The notes beneath the pieces are model-generated. The model made no database searches, was not told the origin of the DNA, and saw nothing but the letters and a program-made list of their open reading frames with translations. Made by a program: the position numbers and the translations under genes. From a virus, in IMG/VR virus record IMGVR_UViG_3300032093_000430, positions 1-35,366 of that record: a stretch of 35,366 nt of DNA. One strand, given 5' to 3'. Positions 28,347 to 34,273 of this stretch are shown here, one piece after another; positions within the stretch are counted from its first letter, which is position 1, and the number at the start of each line of letters is the position of its first letter.

Positions 28347-28742
28347 TCACCTGTTCTTGAAGTACCCGCCAGCCGACCGCGGCACTTGCCGCAGATAGTC
28401 CCACAAGCCGTCGAGCGTAGTCTTGATCTCGTCGCCCAGAAACTGCTCGCCGTCTGGCGTCTTGATGGTGTACGAGATCGTCACGCCGTGCGCGGTGACC
28501 TTCGCCCAGGTTTCGCCGTTCGGGTTGCCCGGATCGTCGATGTCCACCGTGAAGAACGGTTCCTCCTCGGGATCATAATCATCCGCCTGCGGCTGCGGCC
28601 CTGCCGACTCACCGCAGATCACATCCTCGAACGGCAGGAGCGTAGCCCGCGCCATGACGAGGCCGGGAGCGAACTCCCGGCAAAACTTCGTGGCCTCGTT
28701 GATACGGTCGGCCACGGCCCTCTTCTTCTTGCTCATCTTCAT
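28347..28742 (-). CDS. hypothetical protein, 131 aa
   Basis: ATG 28742 with AGAGGAGAGACG upstream. Basic start (KMSKKKRAVADRINEATKF), a very acidic middle (DDYDPEEEPF), then a beta-rich part (TVDIDDPGNPNGETWAKVTAHGVTISYTI). No enzymatic motif. The acidic stretch could mimic nucleic acid, as in some phage anti-defence proteins, but this is only suggestive. Confidence 0.68.
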   Translation of the reverse strand: MKMSKKKRAVADRINEATKFCREFAPGLVMARATLLPFEDVICGESAGPQPQADDYDPEEEPFFTVDIDDPGNPNGETWAKVTAHGVTISYTIKTPDGEQFLGDEIKTTLDGLWDYLRQVPRSAGGYFKNR

Positions 28743-28755
28743 CGTCTCTCCTCTG

Positions 28756-28794
28756 GTTTCGCCGGCCGGGGCCGGCTGGGGTTTCTACGGACGG
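28756..28794 (-). repeat. start-associated elements, gene 28347-28742
   Basis: GTTTCGCCGGCCGGGG (28756-28771) and a diverged copy GTTTCTACGGACGG (28781-28794) on the + strand. Confidence 0.8.
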
Positions 28795-28798
28795 CCCA

Positions 28799-29233
28799 CT
28801 ACCAACGGTAGTGGCAACCGTTCATCGCCATGTAGTCATCGGTGCTATCCACACCGCCGTCGATCATCTCGGCCTCGATCTCCTCGCGGATGGATGCGGG
28901 CAACTCATCGCCGCGGACGAGCCGCCAGCAGTGTCCCTGGCCTCCGCTGGCGTCCTCCTCGACATTCCGGCCACAGACGAGGCCGGCGACCGCCAGGGCT
29001 TCGTCGGCATCGCTGCTCTCCCTCCACGCTGCCACGGCGGCTTCGGCCTCACGGGTGGCCGCTCGGGCCTGCTCCGCGAGCGCCTCGGCCTGCTCCGCTG
29101 TCATCGGCTCGCCGGCCGTGTCCATCGGGGCCGCCAGCCATCCTGCCGCCGTCAGGTGGACGTAGCCGTCCAGGTCGCGGGGCAGGCTGCGCCCGTAATC
29201 ACCATACACGCTGTAGTGATATGCATCGGCCAT
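28799..29233 (-). CDS. hypothetical protein, 144 aa
   Basis: ATG 29233 is chosen because AGAGGAGAG lies just upstream; the frame stays open further. Aromatic start (MADAYHYSVYGDYGRSL), a long alanine/glutamate helix (residues 48-72) and an acidic C-terminal part with EEIEAEMIDGG. Unknown. Confidence 0.68.
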   Translation of the reverse strand: MADAYHYSVYGDYGRSLPRDLDGYVHLTAAGWLAAPMDTAGEPMTAEQAEALAEQARAATREAEAAVAAWRESSDADEALAVAGLVCGRNVEEDASGGQGHCWRLVRGDELPASIREEIEAEMIDGGVDSTDDYMAMNGCHYRW

Positions 29234-29248
29234 CTTCGCTCTCCTCTG

Positions 29249-29296
29249 GTTTCGCCGGCCGGGGCCGGCTGGGGTTTGGGTTTCTACGATCCGGGG
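29249..29296 (-). repeat. start-associated elements, gene 28799-29233
   Basis: GTTTCGCCGGCCGGGG (29249-29264) and GTTTCTACGATCCGGGG (29280-29296). About 30 bases of leader around the first copy are identical to the leader of gene 28347-28742, indicating a recent copy event. Confidence 0.85.
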
Positions 29297-29297
29297 G

Positions 29298-29540
29298 TCA
29301 CGCACTGGCTGCGGCAAATCCTTCGGCCGCCAGCCAAGTCTCCTCGGGGATGTTCGGCCGCGTCCGTTGGTTCTCCGTCACCCGCACATGCTCGGCCGCC
29401 GCGAACATCGCCTCACGCACGGTCGGGTAGTTGCCGACGAGCCGGCCGTCGCAGCCGACAGAGATGTAGCCGCTCGTCGGGATCATCTTGAACTCGACCG
29501 TGTGATTCAGAACCTTGCAACTGGTGTACTTGTTCATCAT
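29298..29540 (-). CDS. hypothetical protein, 80 aa
   Basis: Starts at the double ATG (29540 or 29537) after GAGGAGAGAG. Small beta domain (KVLNHTVEFKMIPTSGYISVGCDGRLVG) followed by an alanine-rich helix. This looks like a compact phage accessory domain; no name. Confidence 0.68.
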   Translation of the reverse strand: MMNKYTSCKVLNHTVEFKMIPTSGYISVGCDGRLVGNYPTVREAMFAAAEHVRVTENQRTRPNIPEETWLAAEGFAAASA

Positions 29541-29559
29541 CTCTCTCCTCATCTCTCGG

Positions 29560-29622
29560 GTTTCCACTCTCGGGGCCACGACGGCCCGCTCCACGCCCCC
29601 GCGCCGGTTTCGCCGGCCGGGG
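29560..29622 (-). repeat. start-associated elements, gene 29298-29540
   Basis: GTTTCCACTCTCGGGG (29560-29575) close to the start, and GTTTCGCCGGCCGGGG (29607-29622) further upstream. Confidence 0.82.
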
Positions 29623-29638
29623 GTCGGGGGCGGGTCGG

Positions 29639-30232
29639 CTAGGCTTTCGCCTTCTTCTTCCGCATGTGCCGGCGGGCGGCTCGCCGCAGATCGGCTTCGA
29701 CGGCTGCCTCGGCCCTCGTCTCTTCATGGTCGAGCGTGAACGTCACGCGGGCGGTGCCGCGGTAGACCTTCACCTCGGGAATCGCCAGGAGCGATTCCCA
29801 TCCATCGCGGAATCGGAGGTTGCCGGCCGCTCCGTTGAGCCGCTCGACCTCCAGGTATTCGGCCACACGCTGCGGCAGATCGCGCAGCGGCACGACCTTG
29901 CCGCCCCGCCGCACCGCGACCAGGGCAGCGCCGAGGATCGACAGGCGGAAGGCCGCGGTGTAACGCTCCTTCCGTTTCGTCGTGCGGGGGACGTTGAACT
30001 CGCCCAGCGGGTCGCAGCCGGTCGCGGCAACGTGCCGCGAGTAGTCGAGCCACGCAGCCTCCTGCTCTCCGATTGTCGGAACGTCGCCGGCATCGCATCC
30101 GTCGTGATTGCCGTCCGAATCGCAGACGCTGTAGGTGCCATCGCCATACGCCCAGTAGTGGGCGAGGTGCCAGCCGACAGGGCAGTCCTTCTCGCCGCAG
30201 GCTTCCGGCACGGTGCAGATAATGTCTTCCAT
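29639..30232 (-). CDS. hypothetical protein with cysteine-rich N-terminus, 197 aa
   Basis: ATG 30232 after GAGGAGAGAGACG. Residues 1-60 hold five cysteines (TVPEACGEKDCPVGW ... SVCDSDGNHDGCDAG). The remainder is helical with SILGAALVAVRRGGK and ends in a basic tail (RRAARRHMRKKKAKA), so nucleic-acid binding is plausible. No family recognised. Confidence 0.7.
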   Translation of the reverse strand: MEDIICTVPEACGEKDCPVGWHLAHYWAYGDGTYSVCDSDGNHDGCDAGDVPTIGEQEAAWLDYSRHVAATGCDPLGEFNVPRTTKRKERYTAAFRLSILGAALVAVRRGGKVVPLRDLPQRVAEYLEVERLNGAAGNLRFRDGWESLLAIPEVKVYRGTARVTFTLDHEETRAEAAVEADLRRAARRHMRKKKAKA

Positions 30233-30245
30233 CGTCTCTCTCCTC

Positions 30246-30268
30246 GTTTCTGGTTCCCCCGCTCGGGG
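30246..30268 (-). repeat. diverged start-associated element, gene 29639-30232
   Basis: GTTTC is followed by an insertion before CGCTCGGGG; the transcribed strand reads CCCCCGAGCGGGGGAACCAGAAAC. A second GAAAC lies about 15 bases upstream. Confidence 0.6.
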
Positions 30269-30292
30269 GTCTGTAGTTTCGCTCAGTCCACG

Positions 30293-30315
30293 CCCGCCGG
30301 CAACGTGCCGGCGGG
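30293..30315 (-). terminator. hairpin CCCGCCGGCA-ACG-TGCCGGCGGG
   Basis: A perfect 10-bp stem with 3-base loop, seven bases after the stop of gene 30322-30594. No T run, so termination is uncertain. The core GCCGGCA-ACG-TGCCGGC recurs at 31991-32007 after another array gene, and partly at 31441-31463. Confidence 0.5.
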
Positions 30316-30321
30316 GGATCG

Positions 30322-30594
30322 TCAGGCGGGGCAGCAGTCGCCCCAGTATTCCACGAACGCGATGATCTCGTCGTTCGCCAGCCCCTCGGCCACAAGCCGG
30401 CGAGCCGACTCCAGCGTGATGCAGTCGTGCGAGACGAGCAGGCCGCCAAGGGCGGGGTAGTCATGCTCGCAGTAGCCGATCCAATCGAGTTGGTGGCGGC
30501 ACTCAACGTCATCCAGGTGGTCGAACGTCTCAACCGACAGCGGCACTCGGTTCGCCTCGGCGCAGTCCATGTAAAACGCTTTCACCGCACCCAT
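30322..30594 (-). CDS. hypothetical protein, 90 aa
   Basis: ATG 30594 after GAGAGGTGAGACG. Acidic, with conserved-looking CRHQLDWIGYCEHDYPALGG and EIIAFVEYWGDCCPA. Several cysteines and aromatics; no named motif. Transcription may start from a promoter 76 bases upstream (30670-30698). Confidence 0.68.
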   Translation of the reverse strand: MGAVKAFYMDCAEANRVPLSVETFDHLDDVECRHQLDWIGYCEHDYPALGGLLVSHDCITLESARRLVAEGLANDEIIAFVEYWGDCCPA

Positions 30595-30607
30595 CGTCTC
30601 ACCTCTC

Positions 30608-30638
30608 GTTTCTACTCTCGGGGTTTCTATGCTCGGGG
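30608..30638 (-). repeat. tandem start-associated elements, exact 15-bp period, gene 30322-30594
   Basis: GTTTCTACTCTCGGGG (30608-30623) and GTTTCTATGCTCGGGG (30623-30638), sharing a G. The cleanest head-to-tail pair in the array. Confidence 0.88.
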
Positions 30639-30669
30639 CCACGCTGGCCGCGATGTCGTGTTCAGAAGC

Positions 30670-30698
30670 ATACTAAGCATCGGCACGGCGAGTGTCCA
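30670..30698 (-). promoter_or_regulatory. sigma70-type promoter within the leftward array
   Basis: Transcribed strand TGGACA (30693-30698), 17-base spacer, TAGTAT (30670-30675). The spacer ends CCGTGCCGATGCT, which also occurs in the promoter at 33632-33659. Confidence 0.6.
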
Positions 30699-31002
30699 GC
30701 CCACAATCTTTCCGCCGGGGTTTCGCCCCGACCCGTTTCACCCGGTACGGTCTGGCGACGAGGCCCGGCACCCGCGACCGCCGCCGGCCGGCAACGTGCA
30801 GCACCGCATAGCCGCCTGTGCCGTAGGCCAGGAGGGTCACCCGCCCCCGTGCCGTCTGCTCGACGGCCAGGAGGGTGAACGTGCCGCGGGCGGCCATCGC
30901 CACCCGCTCGCCGCTGGCGAGCCGGTAGTAGGGGCCGCCGGCCACGCGGAAGCGGTCGCCAGGGTGGAGCGTGACGCGGGGGCTGATCTGGTATCCGGTC
31001 AT
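30673..31002 (-). CDS. small beta-barrel-like phage protein (PGDRFRVAGGPYY family), 109 aa
   Basis: ATG 31002 after GGCAGGAGG; overlaps the upstream gene by four bases. LHPGDRFRVAGGPYYRLASGERVAMAARGTFTLLAV and VARPYRVKRV form a run of beta strands. I recognise the PGDRF-V-GGPY...G.F.FL pattern from phages and their hosts; function not established, an SH3/Tudor-like RNA- or DNA-binding fold is possible. Confidence 0.74.
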   Translation of the reverse strand: MTGYQISPRVTLHPGDRFRVAGGPYYRLASGERVAMAARGTFTLLAVEQTARGRVTLLAYGTGGYAVLHVAGRRRSRVPGLVARPYRVKRVGAKPRRKDCGLDTRRADA

Positions 31003-31403
31003 GCGGCACCTCCTGCCGCCTCGGCGGCTGCGGTCACCTGGGCGGCGAAGTCTCGGACGATGGCGGCAACGTCCATCTGCCGCAGTTGCTCGTTCGCGAT
31101 GCTGTCGAGGTGCGCATCGTTTCGGTATCCGTCATCGACACAGTCGATCCCGCCCAAGACGTATGCTCGGCGGATGACGAGGCCGCCGACTTTCACGGCG
31201 ATCCACATATCCCAGAAATGCCACTCGTCGCGCTCCCAGGCCGCGATATCGGCAGCGTTGTAGACCTCTGGGTCAGGAATCTCGCTCGGGTCGCTGGTTA
31301 GGCCAGCGATCACGACCAAGCCGCTGCCGTAGTCCTTCGCGATCTCGTACCCGCCGCTCGCGAAACTGGTATCGAACTGGTTCTCGGTGTTCGTCGCATT
31401 CAT
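30999..31403 (-). CDS. hypothetical protein, 134 aa
   Basis: ATG 31403 directly after AACGAGAGG. Begins MNATNTENQFDTSF, close to the start MNATKTNTVLVD of the next gene upstream. Middle part is aromatic (WERDEWHFWDMWIAVKVGGLVIRRAYVLGG), end is an alanine-rich helix. Unknown. Confidence 0.68.
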   Translation of the reverse strand: MNATNTENQFDTSFASGGYEIAKDYGSGLVVIAGLTSDPSEIPDPEVYNAADIAAWERDEWHFWDMWIAVKVGGLVIRRAYVLGGIDCVDDGYRNDAHLDSIANEQLRQMDVAAIVRDFAAQVTAAAEAAGGAA

Positions 31404-31409
31404 CCTCTC

Positions 31410-31450
31410 GTTCCTCCACTCGGGGTATCCACTCGTTCCGCCGGCCGGGG
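31410..31450 (-). repeat. two start-associated elements, gene 30999-31403
   Basis: Variants with GTTCC in place of GTTTC: GTTCCTCCACTCGGGG (31410-31425) and GTTCCGCCGGCCGGGG (31435-31450). Both carry the same substitution, suggesting local copying. Confidence 0.75.
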
Positions 31451-31478
31451 CAACGTGCCGCCGGCCGGGCATCGTCAC

Positions 31479-31712
31479 TCACTCTGGCGACCGCCAGTTC
31501 TCCTCCTCCATGTCCATCGTGCCGCTGGGCAGCGGCGTCATGTTGCTGAGTTCGCCGGCCACGGTCGTGTCGTATGCCTTCGCCATGCCAAGGAACTCCA
31601 GCATCGCGAGCCGCCGCACCTCGGCCGGCGAGGTGCCGGCCGGCACCTCCAGGGTCACGCTCGACCGCAGGTAAACGTCCACCAGCACCGTGTTCGTCTT
31701 CGTCGCATTCAT
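31479..31712 (-). CDS. hypothetical protein, 77 aa
   Basis: ATG 31712. VLVDVYLRSSVTLEVPAGTSPAEVRRLAMLEF suggests two strands and a helix, a layout common in small phage proteins. The codons for EVPAGTS contain a perfect 20-bp palindrome (31630-31649). The ribosome-binding site is weak; GGAG lies 12 bases away. Confidence 0.66.
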   Translation of the reverse strand: MNATKTNTVLVDVYLRSSVTLEVPAGTSPAEVRRLAMLEFLGMAKAYDTTVAGELSNMTPLPSGTMDMEEENWRSPE

Positions 31713-31713
31713 C

Positions 31714-31754
31714 GTTTCCACGCTCCAGGGGTTCTCGGGTTTCCATCCTCGGGG
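31714..31754 (-). repeat. two start-associated elements, gene 31479-31712
   Basis: GTTTCCACGCTCCAGGGG (31714-31731) directly abutting the start codon region and GTTTCCATCCTCGGGG (31739-31754). Confidence 0.8.
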
Positions 31755-31759
31755 GCCGG

Positions 31760-31951
31760 CTACTCGTCCTGCTCGACGCAAAACGGCTCGACCATGAAGT
31801 CGATGCCAGCCTCCGGGTTGTCGAGCATCTCGCGAAACTTCGCGACGGCCGCGGCCTTGATCACCTCCAGGCCGGCGTCGGTGCTGGCGTCGGTGCCACG
31901 CGGCACCGACACGCACACTCCCGTTTCCATCCACACATCGAACTTGGGCAT
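31760..31951 (-). CDS. hypothetical protein, 63 aa
   Basis: ATG 31951 after ACGAGAG. MPKFDVWMETGVCVSVPRGTDASTDAGLEVIKAAA is similar in layout to the previous protein (strand, strand, PxGT, helix), so the two may be distant paralogues. The codons for SVPRGTDAS form a 9-bp perfect hairpin (31889-31910). Confidence 0.64.
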   Translation of the reverse strand: MPKFDVWMETGVCVSVPRGTDASTDAGLEVIKAAAVAKFREMLDNPEAGIDFMVEPFCVEQDE

Positions 31952-31956
31952 CTCTC

Positions 31957-31973
31957 GTTTCCTCATTCCGGGG
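31957..31973 (-). repeat. start-associated element, gene 31760-31951
   Basis: GTTTCCTCATTCCGGGG on the + strand, six bases from the start codon; followed upstream by the GCCGGCA-ACG-TGCCGGC hairpin (31991-32007). Confidence 0.78.
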
Positions 31974-32028
31974 GTCATCGATCCGCGGGAGCCGGCAACG
32001 TGCCGGCCCCCGTTGGCACGGGCGGGGG

Positions 32029-32292
32029 TCAATCGACGTTGTTCATCGCCAGCCAATCGCCCCAATCCATGCCCTCGGGGCATGGGCCGGGGTAGCCGGG
32101 GCCGCCGGAACACTGGAGCCATTCGTCGGCGGTTGTGGTCGGCTCGCCGGCCACCTCCACGATTTCGTAGTGGCAGAAGCACTCCATGTCGTGGACCCAC
32201 TCGGCCACGCATTCGGCCTGCTCGCGGCTCGGGAAGGTTTCGCAGGCCAGGGCGCTGTCGATCTCGGGGCATTCAATGCGGTAACTGGTCAT
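32029..32292 (-). CDS. hypothetical acidic protein, 87 aa
   Basis: ATG 32292. Beta strand then helix at the start (TSYRIECPEIDSALACETFPSREQAECVAEWVHD), a pattern of small phage domains, then a cysteine- and proline-containing tail ending MDWGDWLAMNNVD. No classical ribosome-binding site: the start-associated element itself sits 3 bases from the ATG (GAGAGGAAACGCG). Confidence 0.68.
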   Translation of the reverse strand: MTSYRIECPEIDSALACETFPSREQAECVAEWVHDMECFCHYEIVEVAGEPTTTADEWLQCSGGPGYPGPCPEGMDWGDWLAMNNVD

Positions 32293-32295
32293 CGC

Positions 32296-32311
32296 GTTTC
32301 CTCTCTCGGGG
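32296..32311 (-). repeat. start-associated element, gene 32029-32292
   Basis: GTTTCCTCTCTCGGGG. The transcribed copy, CCCCGAGAGAGGAAAC, contains GAGAGGA that may double as the ribosome-binding site. Confidence 0.82.
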
Positions 32312-32346
32312 TTTGGTGGTTGGGGGAGTCTCGACTTGTGGCCTTC

Positions 32347-32982
32347 TCAGCGTGGCATCGGCCCCAGGCCGCAGGCGAGGCCGACCGCCTCCGCGACCAT
32401 GCGCTCGCTGGGCAGGGGGGCGTGGCCCATGACTGCCCGGTACAGACGGCGGTTCATCGAATGCCGGCCGATCCCCTCCAACAGGATCGACCGCCGCAGT
32501 TCTGCGGGGATCGTGCGCCACTGCCATTTGGCCGACAGAGCCCGCCGGATGCGACGGCAGACCGCCATCACCGGCTCGGCGCAGTGCATGCGATCAACGA
32601 CCCGCGCGACCCCCTCGGCGTCGGTGCTGGTGAAATTCATCACGGGCAGGCGACCGACCGCGCCGATCATGCCATGCACCGGAACCGCGATGCGGTAGGT
32701 CATCTCCAGCCCGTCAGGCAGCGACCAGGGCCGCGGGGCATTCGCGGCGGCCCGGCGGGCTGCGGCCTTGATGAGCCGCACCCGCTCGGCCTCCGCGGCA
32801 TCGCTGCCGGGGATCGGCCGCAGTTTCGCGGCCGACGCCTTGATCGTGCGCGCCGTGTCCTGCGTCAGGCAGGTGAACCGCCGGCCGGAGCCGCCGCGGT
32901 CGCTGACCACCTTCACCAGGGCGAGCCGGTCACCGACGCGGCACTGGTAGGTCGATCCGATCTGAACGTCTTTTGCGAGCAT
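32347..32982 (-). CDS. hypothetical protein, 211 aa
   Basis: Start set at ATG 32982 (eight bases from GGAG); a second ATG six bases upstream is too close to it. First 60 residues are beta-rich (IGSTYQCRVGDRLALVKVVSDRG ... RFTCLTQDT). The rest is helical and basic (RRIRRALSAKWQW, EGIGRHSMNRRLYRAVMGH). One of the longer array proteins; no family recognised. Confidence 0.7.
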   Translation of the reverse strand: MLAKDVQIGSTYQCRVGDRLALVKVVSDRGGSGRRFTCLTQDTARTIKASAAKLRPIPGSDAAEAERVRLIKAAARRAAANAPRPWSLPDGLEMTYRIAVPVHGMIGAVGRLPVMNFTSTDAEGVARVVDRMHCAEPVMAVCRRIRRALSAKWQWRTIPAELRRSILLEGIGRHSMNRRLYRAVMGHAPLPSERMVAEAVGLACGLGPMPR

Positions 32983-33008
32983 GATCATCTCTCCAGGGAT
33001 TGTGGCCG

Positions 33009-33024
33009 GTTTCGCCGGCCGGGG
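33009..33024 (-). repeat. start-associated element, gene 32347-32982
   Basis: GTTTCGCCGGCCGGGG, identical to copies at 28756, 29249 and 29607. It lies 27 bases from the start codon, further than usual. Confidence 0.82.
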
Positions 33025-33049
33025 TTGTAGTGTCGTGGAGCCTATAACG

Positions 33050-33295
33050 TCAAACACCAGCCGCGGCGGCCCGAAGGGACGCCACTGCACACTCCAAGCC
33101 ATTCCGCCCGTAGTAGGCGCCGCGGTGCCGACCGTCCGCGTCATCCGCCTGCCACGGGCAGGCGCCGCGGTACTTCTCCAGTGTGCCGATGATCGCATTG
33201 TGCAGCCGCACGACATAGCGGGCCTGGCTGTTTCGGCCAGGGCCGGCTTTCGCATACATCGTCACCTCGCATCCGTTCACGATCTGCGTTTTCAT
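33050..33295 (-). CDS. hypothetical protein, 81 aa
   Basis: ATG 33295. Beta-strand rich (MKTQIVNGCEVTMYAKAGPG, ARYVVRLHNAIIGTLEKYRG) with a C-terminal helix (LECAVASLRAAAAG). Leader GAGGAAACGCGACG. Unknown. Confidence 0.67.
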   Translation of the reverse strand: MKTQIVNGCEVTMYAKAGPGRNSQARYVVRLHNAIIGTLEKYRGACPWQADDADGRHRGAYYGRNGLECAVASLRAAAAGV

Positions 33296-33301
33296 CGTCG
33301 C

Positions 33302-33332
33302 GTTTCCTCGTTCGGGGTTTCGATGGCCGGGG
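33302..33332 (-). repeat. tandem start-associated elements, gene 33050-33295
   Basis: GTTTCCTCGTTCGGGG (33302-33317) and GTTTCGATGGCCGGGG (33317-33332), exact 15-bp period. Confidence 0.86.
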
Positions 33333-33335
33333 GGG

Positions 33336-33575
33336 TCAGATGCCGTCGATCAGCCGCTGGACGGTCATGCGGGCGCTCCAGGCCGCATGCTCGACTGCCT
33401 CCAGGTGCTGCGTCAACTGCTCCAGGCTGGCGGCTCCGTTGACCGCCGTCAGGATCGCGGACTGGATCGCATCCCGCGTGGCCTGCGGCAGGGGTTCCTG
33501 CCGGCGGCGCTCCAGTCGGTGTTCCCGGTCGATGAAGATGGCATTAAGGGCGTCGTGCATGGTCGGGGTGGTCAT
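33336..33575 (-). CDS. hypothetical helical protein, 79 aa
   Basis: ATG 33575. Helical throughout: MHDALNAIFIDREHRLERRRQEP, DAIQSAILTAVNGAASLEQLTQHLEAVEHAAW. Its leader (element plus ACGCG) is the same as that of gene 33050-33295. A promoter lies 57 bases upstream. Unknown function. Confidence 0.67.
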   Translation of the reverse strand: MTTPTMHDALNAIFIDREHRLERRRQEPLPQATRDAIQSAILTAVNGAASLEQLTQHLEAVEHAAWSARMTVQRLIDGI

Positions 33576-33578
33576 CGC

Positions 33579-33610
33579 GTTTCCTCGTTCGGGGTTTCCA
33601 TGATCCGGGG
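33579..33610 (-). repeat. tandem start-associated elements, gene 33336-33575
   Basis: GTTTCCTCGTTCGGGG (33579-33594) and GTTTCCATGATCCGGGG (33594-33610). The first copy is identical to the one at 33302. Confidence 0.86.
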
Positions 33611-33631
33611 CGACCGTCGCCCGCTGTGACA

Positions 33632-33659
33632 AAAGTAGCATCGGCACGGACTAAGTCAA
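33632..33659 (-). promoter_or_regulatory. sigma70-type promoter within the leftward array
   Basis: Transcribed strand TTGACT (33654-33659), 16-base spacer, TACTTT (33632-33637). Spacer contains CCGTGCCGATGC, as in the promoter at 30670-30698. It would serve gene 33336-33575. Confidence 0.55.
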
Positions 33660-33679
33660 ACCTAAAATCTTTTTCTCGG

Positions 33680-33781
33680 GTTTCGCGGGGGTTTTCACGA
33701 TCCGGGGCTGGGTGGACAGTTGGTTTCGTGAGAATCGGGGTTGCTAGGGGCGGGGGTTAGTTCTCGTTTCCACGGCCGGGG
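33680..33781 (-). repeat. four diverged start-associated elements between genes
   Basis: GTTTCGCGGGG (33680), GTTTTCACGATCCGGGG (33691-33707), GTTTCGTGAGAATCGGGG (33723-33740) and GTTTCCACGGCCGGGG (33766-33781). The last overlaps the final codons (PGRGNEN) of gene 33757-33972, so an element has become coding. Confidence 0.7.
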
Positions 33782-33972
33782 CGGATGTCTTTAACGTCCG
33801 CATGAATCGTCAACGTGTTCGCATCGTCGCCGGCCGGCTCCAGGGAGAGTTTCACCCGCCCGGTTTCAGTGTCGATGTCATATGCGATGCCTACAGTTTT
33901 TCCGATCCACGCCTGCTCCAGGTGATCGAGCGCCAGCGCCAGCCGCTGCGCCATTGTTTCTGTCGGTTTCAT
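33757..33972 (-). CDS. hypothetical protein, 71 aa
   Basis: ATG 33972. KPTETMAQRLALALDHLEQAWIGKTVGIAYDIDTETGRVKLSLEP reads helix-strand-strand. Its leader is the seven-copy repeat tract, and its C-terminus is encoded by a further copy of the element. Weak ribosome-binding site (CCGGAGAAACCATCG). Unknown function. Confidence 0.66.
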   Translation of the reverse strand: MKPTETMAQRLALALDHLEQAWIGKTVGIAYDIDTETGRVKLSLEPAGDDANTLTIHADVKDIRPGRGNEN

Positions 33973-33977
33973 CGATG

Positions 33978-34101
33978 GTTTCTCCGGGTTTCTACGGTCG
34001 GGGTTTCTGTGGTCGGGGTTCCGGTTTCCACGCTCCGGGGCCGCCGGTTTCCACGGTCGGGCATCGTATCGTTTCCACGGTCGGGGTTTCTATTGTCGCG
34101 G
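33978..34101 (-). repeat. iteron-like tract: seven start-associated elements
   Basis: Consecutive + strand copies: GTTTCTCCGGG (33978), GTTTCTACGGTCGGGG (33988), GTTTCTGTGGTCGGGG (34003), GTTTCCACGCTCCGGGG (34024), GTTTCCACGGTCGGG (34047), GTTTCCACGGTCGGGG (34071), GTTTCTATTGTCGCGG (34086). Spacing 10-24 bp, all in one orientation. The density suggests a multi-site operator or replication origin iterons. Confidence 0.85.
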
Positions 34102-34273
34102 CCGGCGGGTCGATCTCCTCGGGCTGGTCGGCGCCCTCGCGAGACCGGCACCAGCGGCGCACCAGGGCGGCCGGCGGGTCGATCTCCTCGGGCTGGTCGG
34201 CGCCCTCGCGAGACCGGCACCAGCGGCGCACCAGGGCGGCCGGCGGGTCGATCTCCTCGGGCTGGTCGGCGCC
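34101..34273. repeat. 69-bp perfect tandem direct repeat, 2.5 copies
   Basis: Units begin at 34101, 34170 and 34239; the first two are identical and the third matches for 35 bases, ending at the stop codon of the DUF7227-like gene. The minus strand keeps a frame open through all copies, reading GADQPEEIDPPAALVRRWCRSRE as a 23-residue repeat, but no convincing start or ribosome-binding site is seen, so coding is unproved. With the iteron tract it fills the gap 33973-34272. Confidence 0.88.

Noticed and set aside
27131-34101. CRISPR array
   Set aside because: The 15-17 bp units vary in sequence, are irregularly spaced, flank genes and have no uniform spacers or cas genes.
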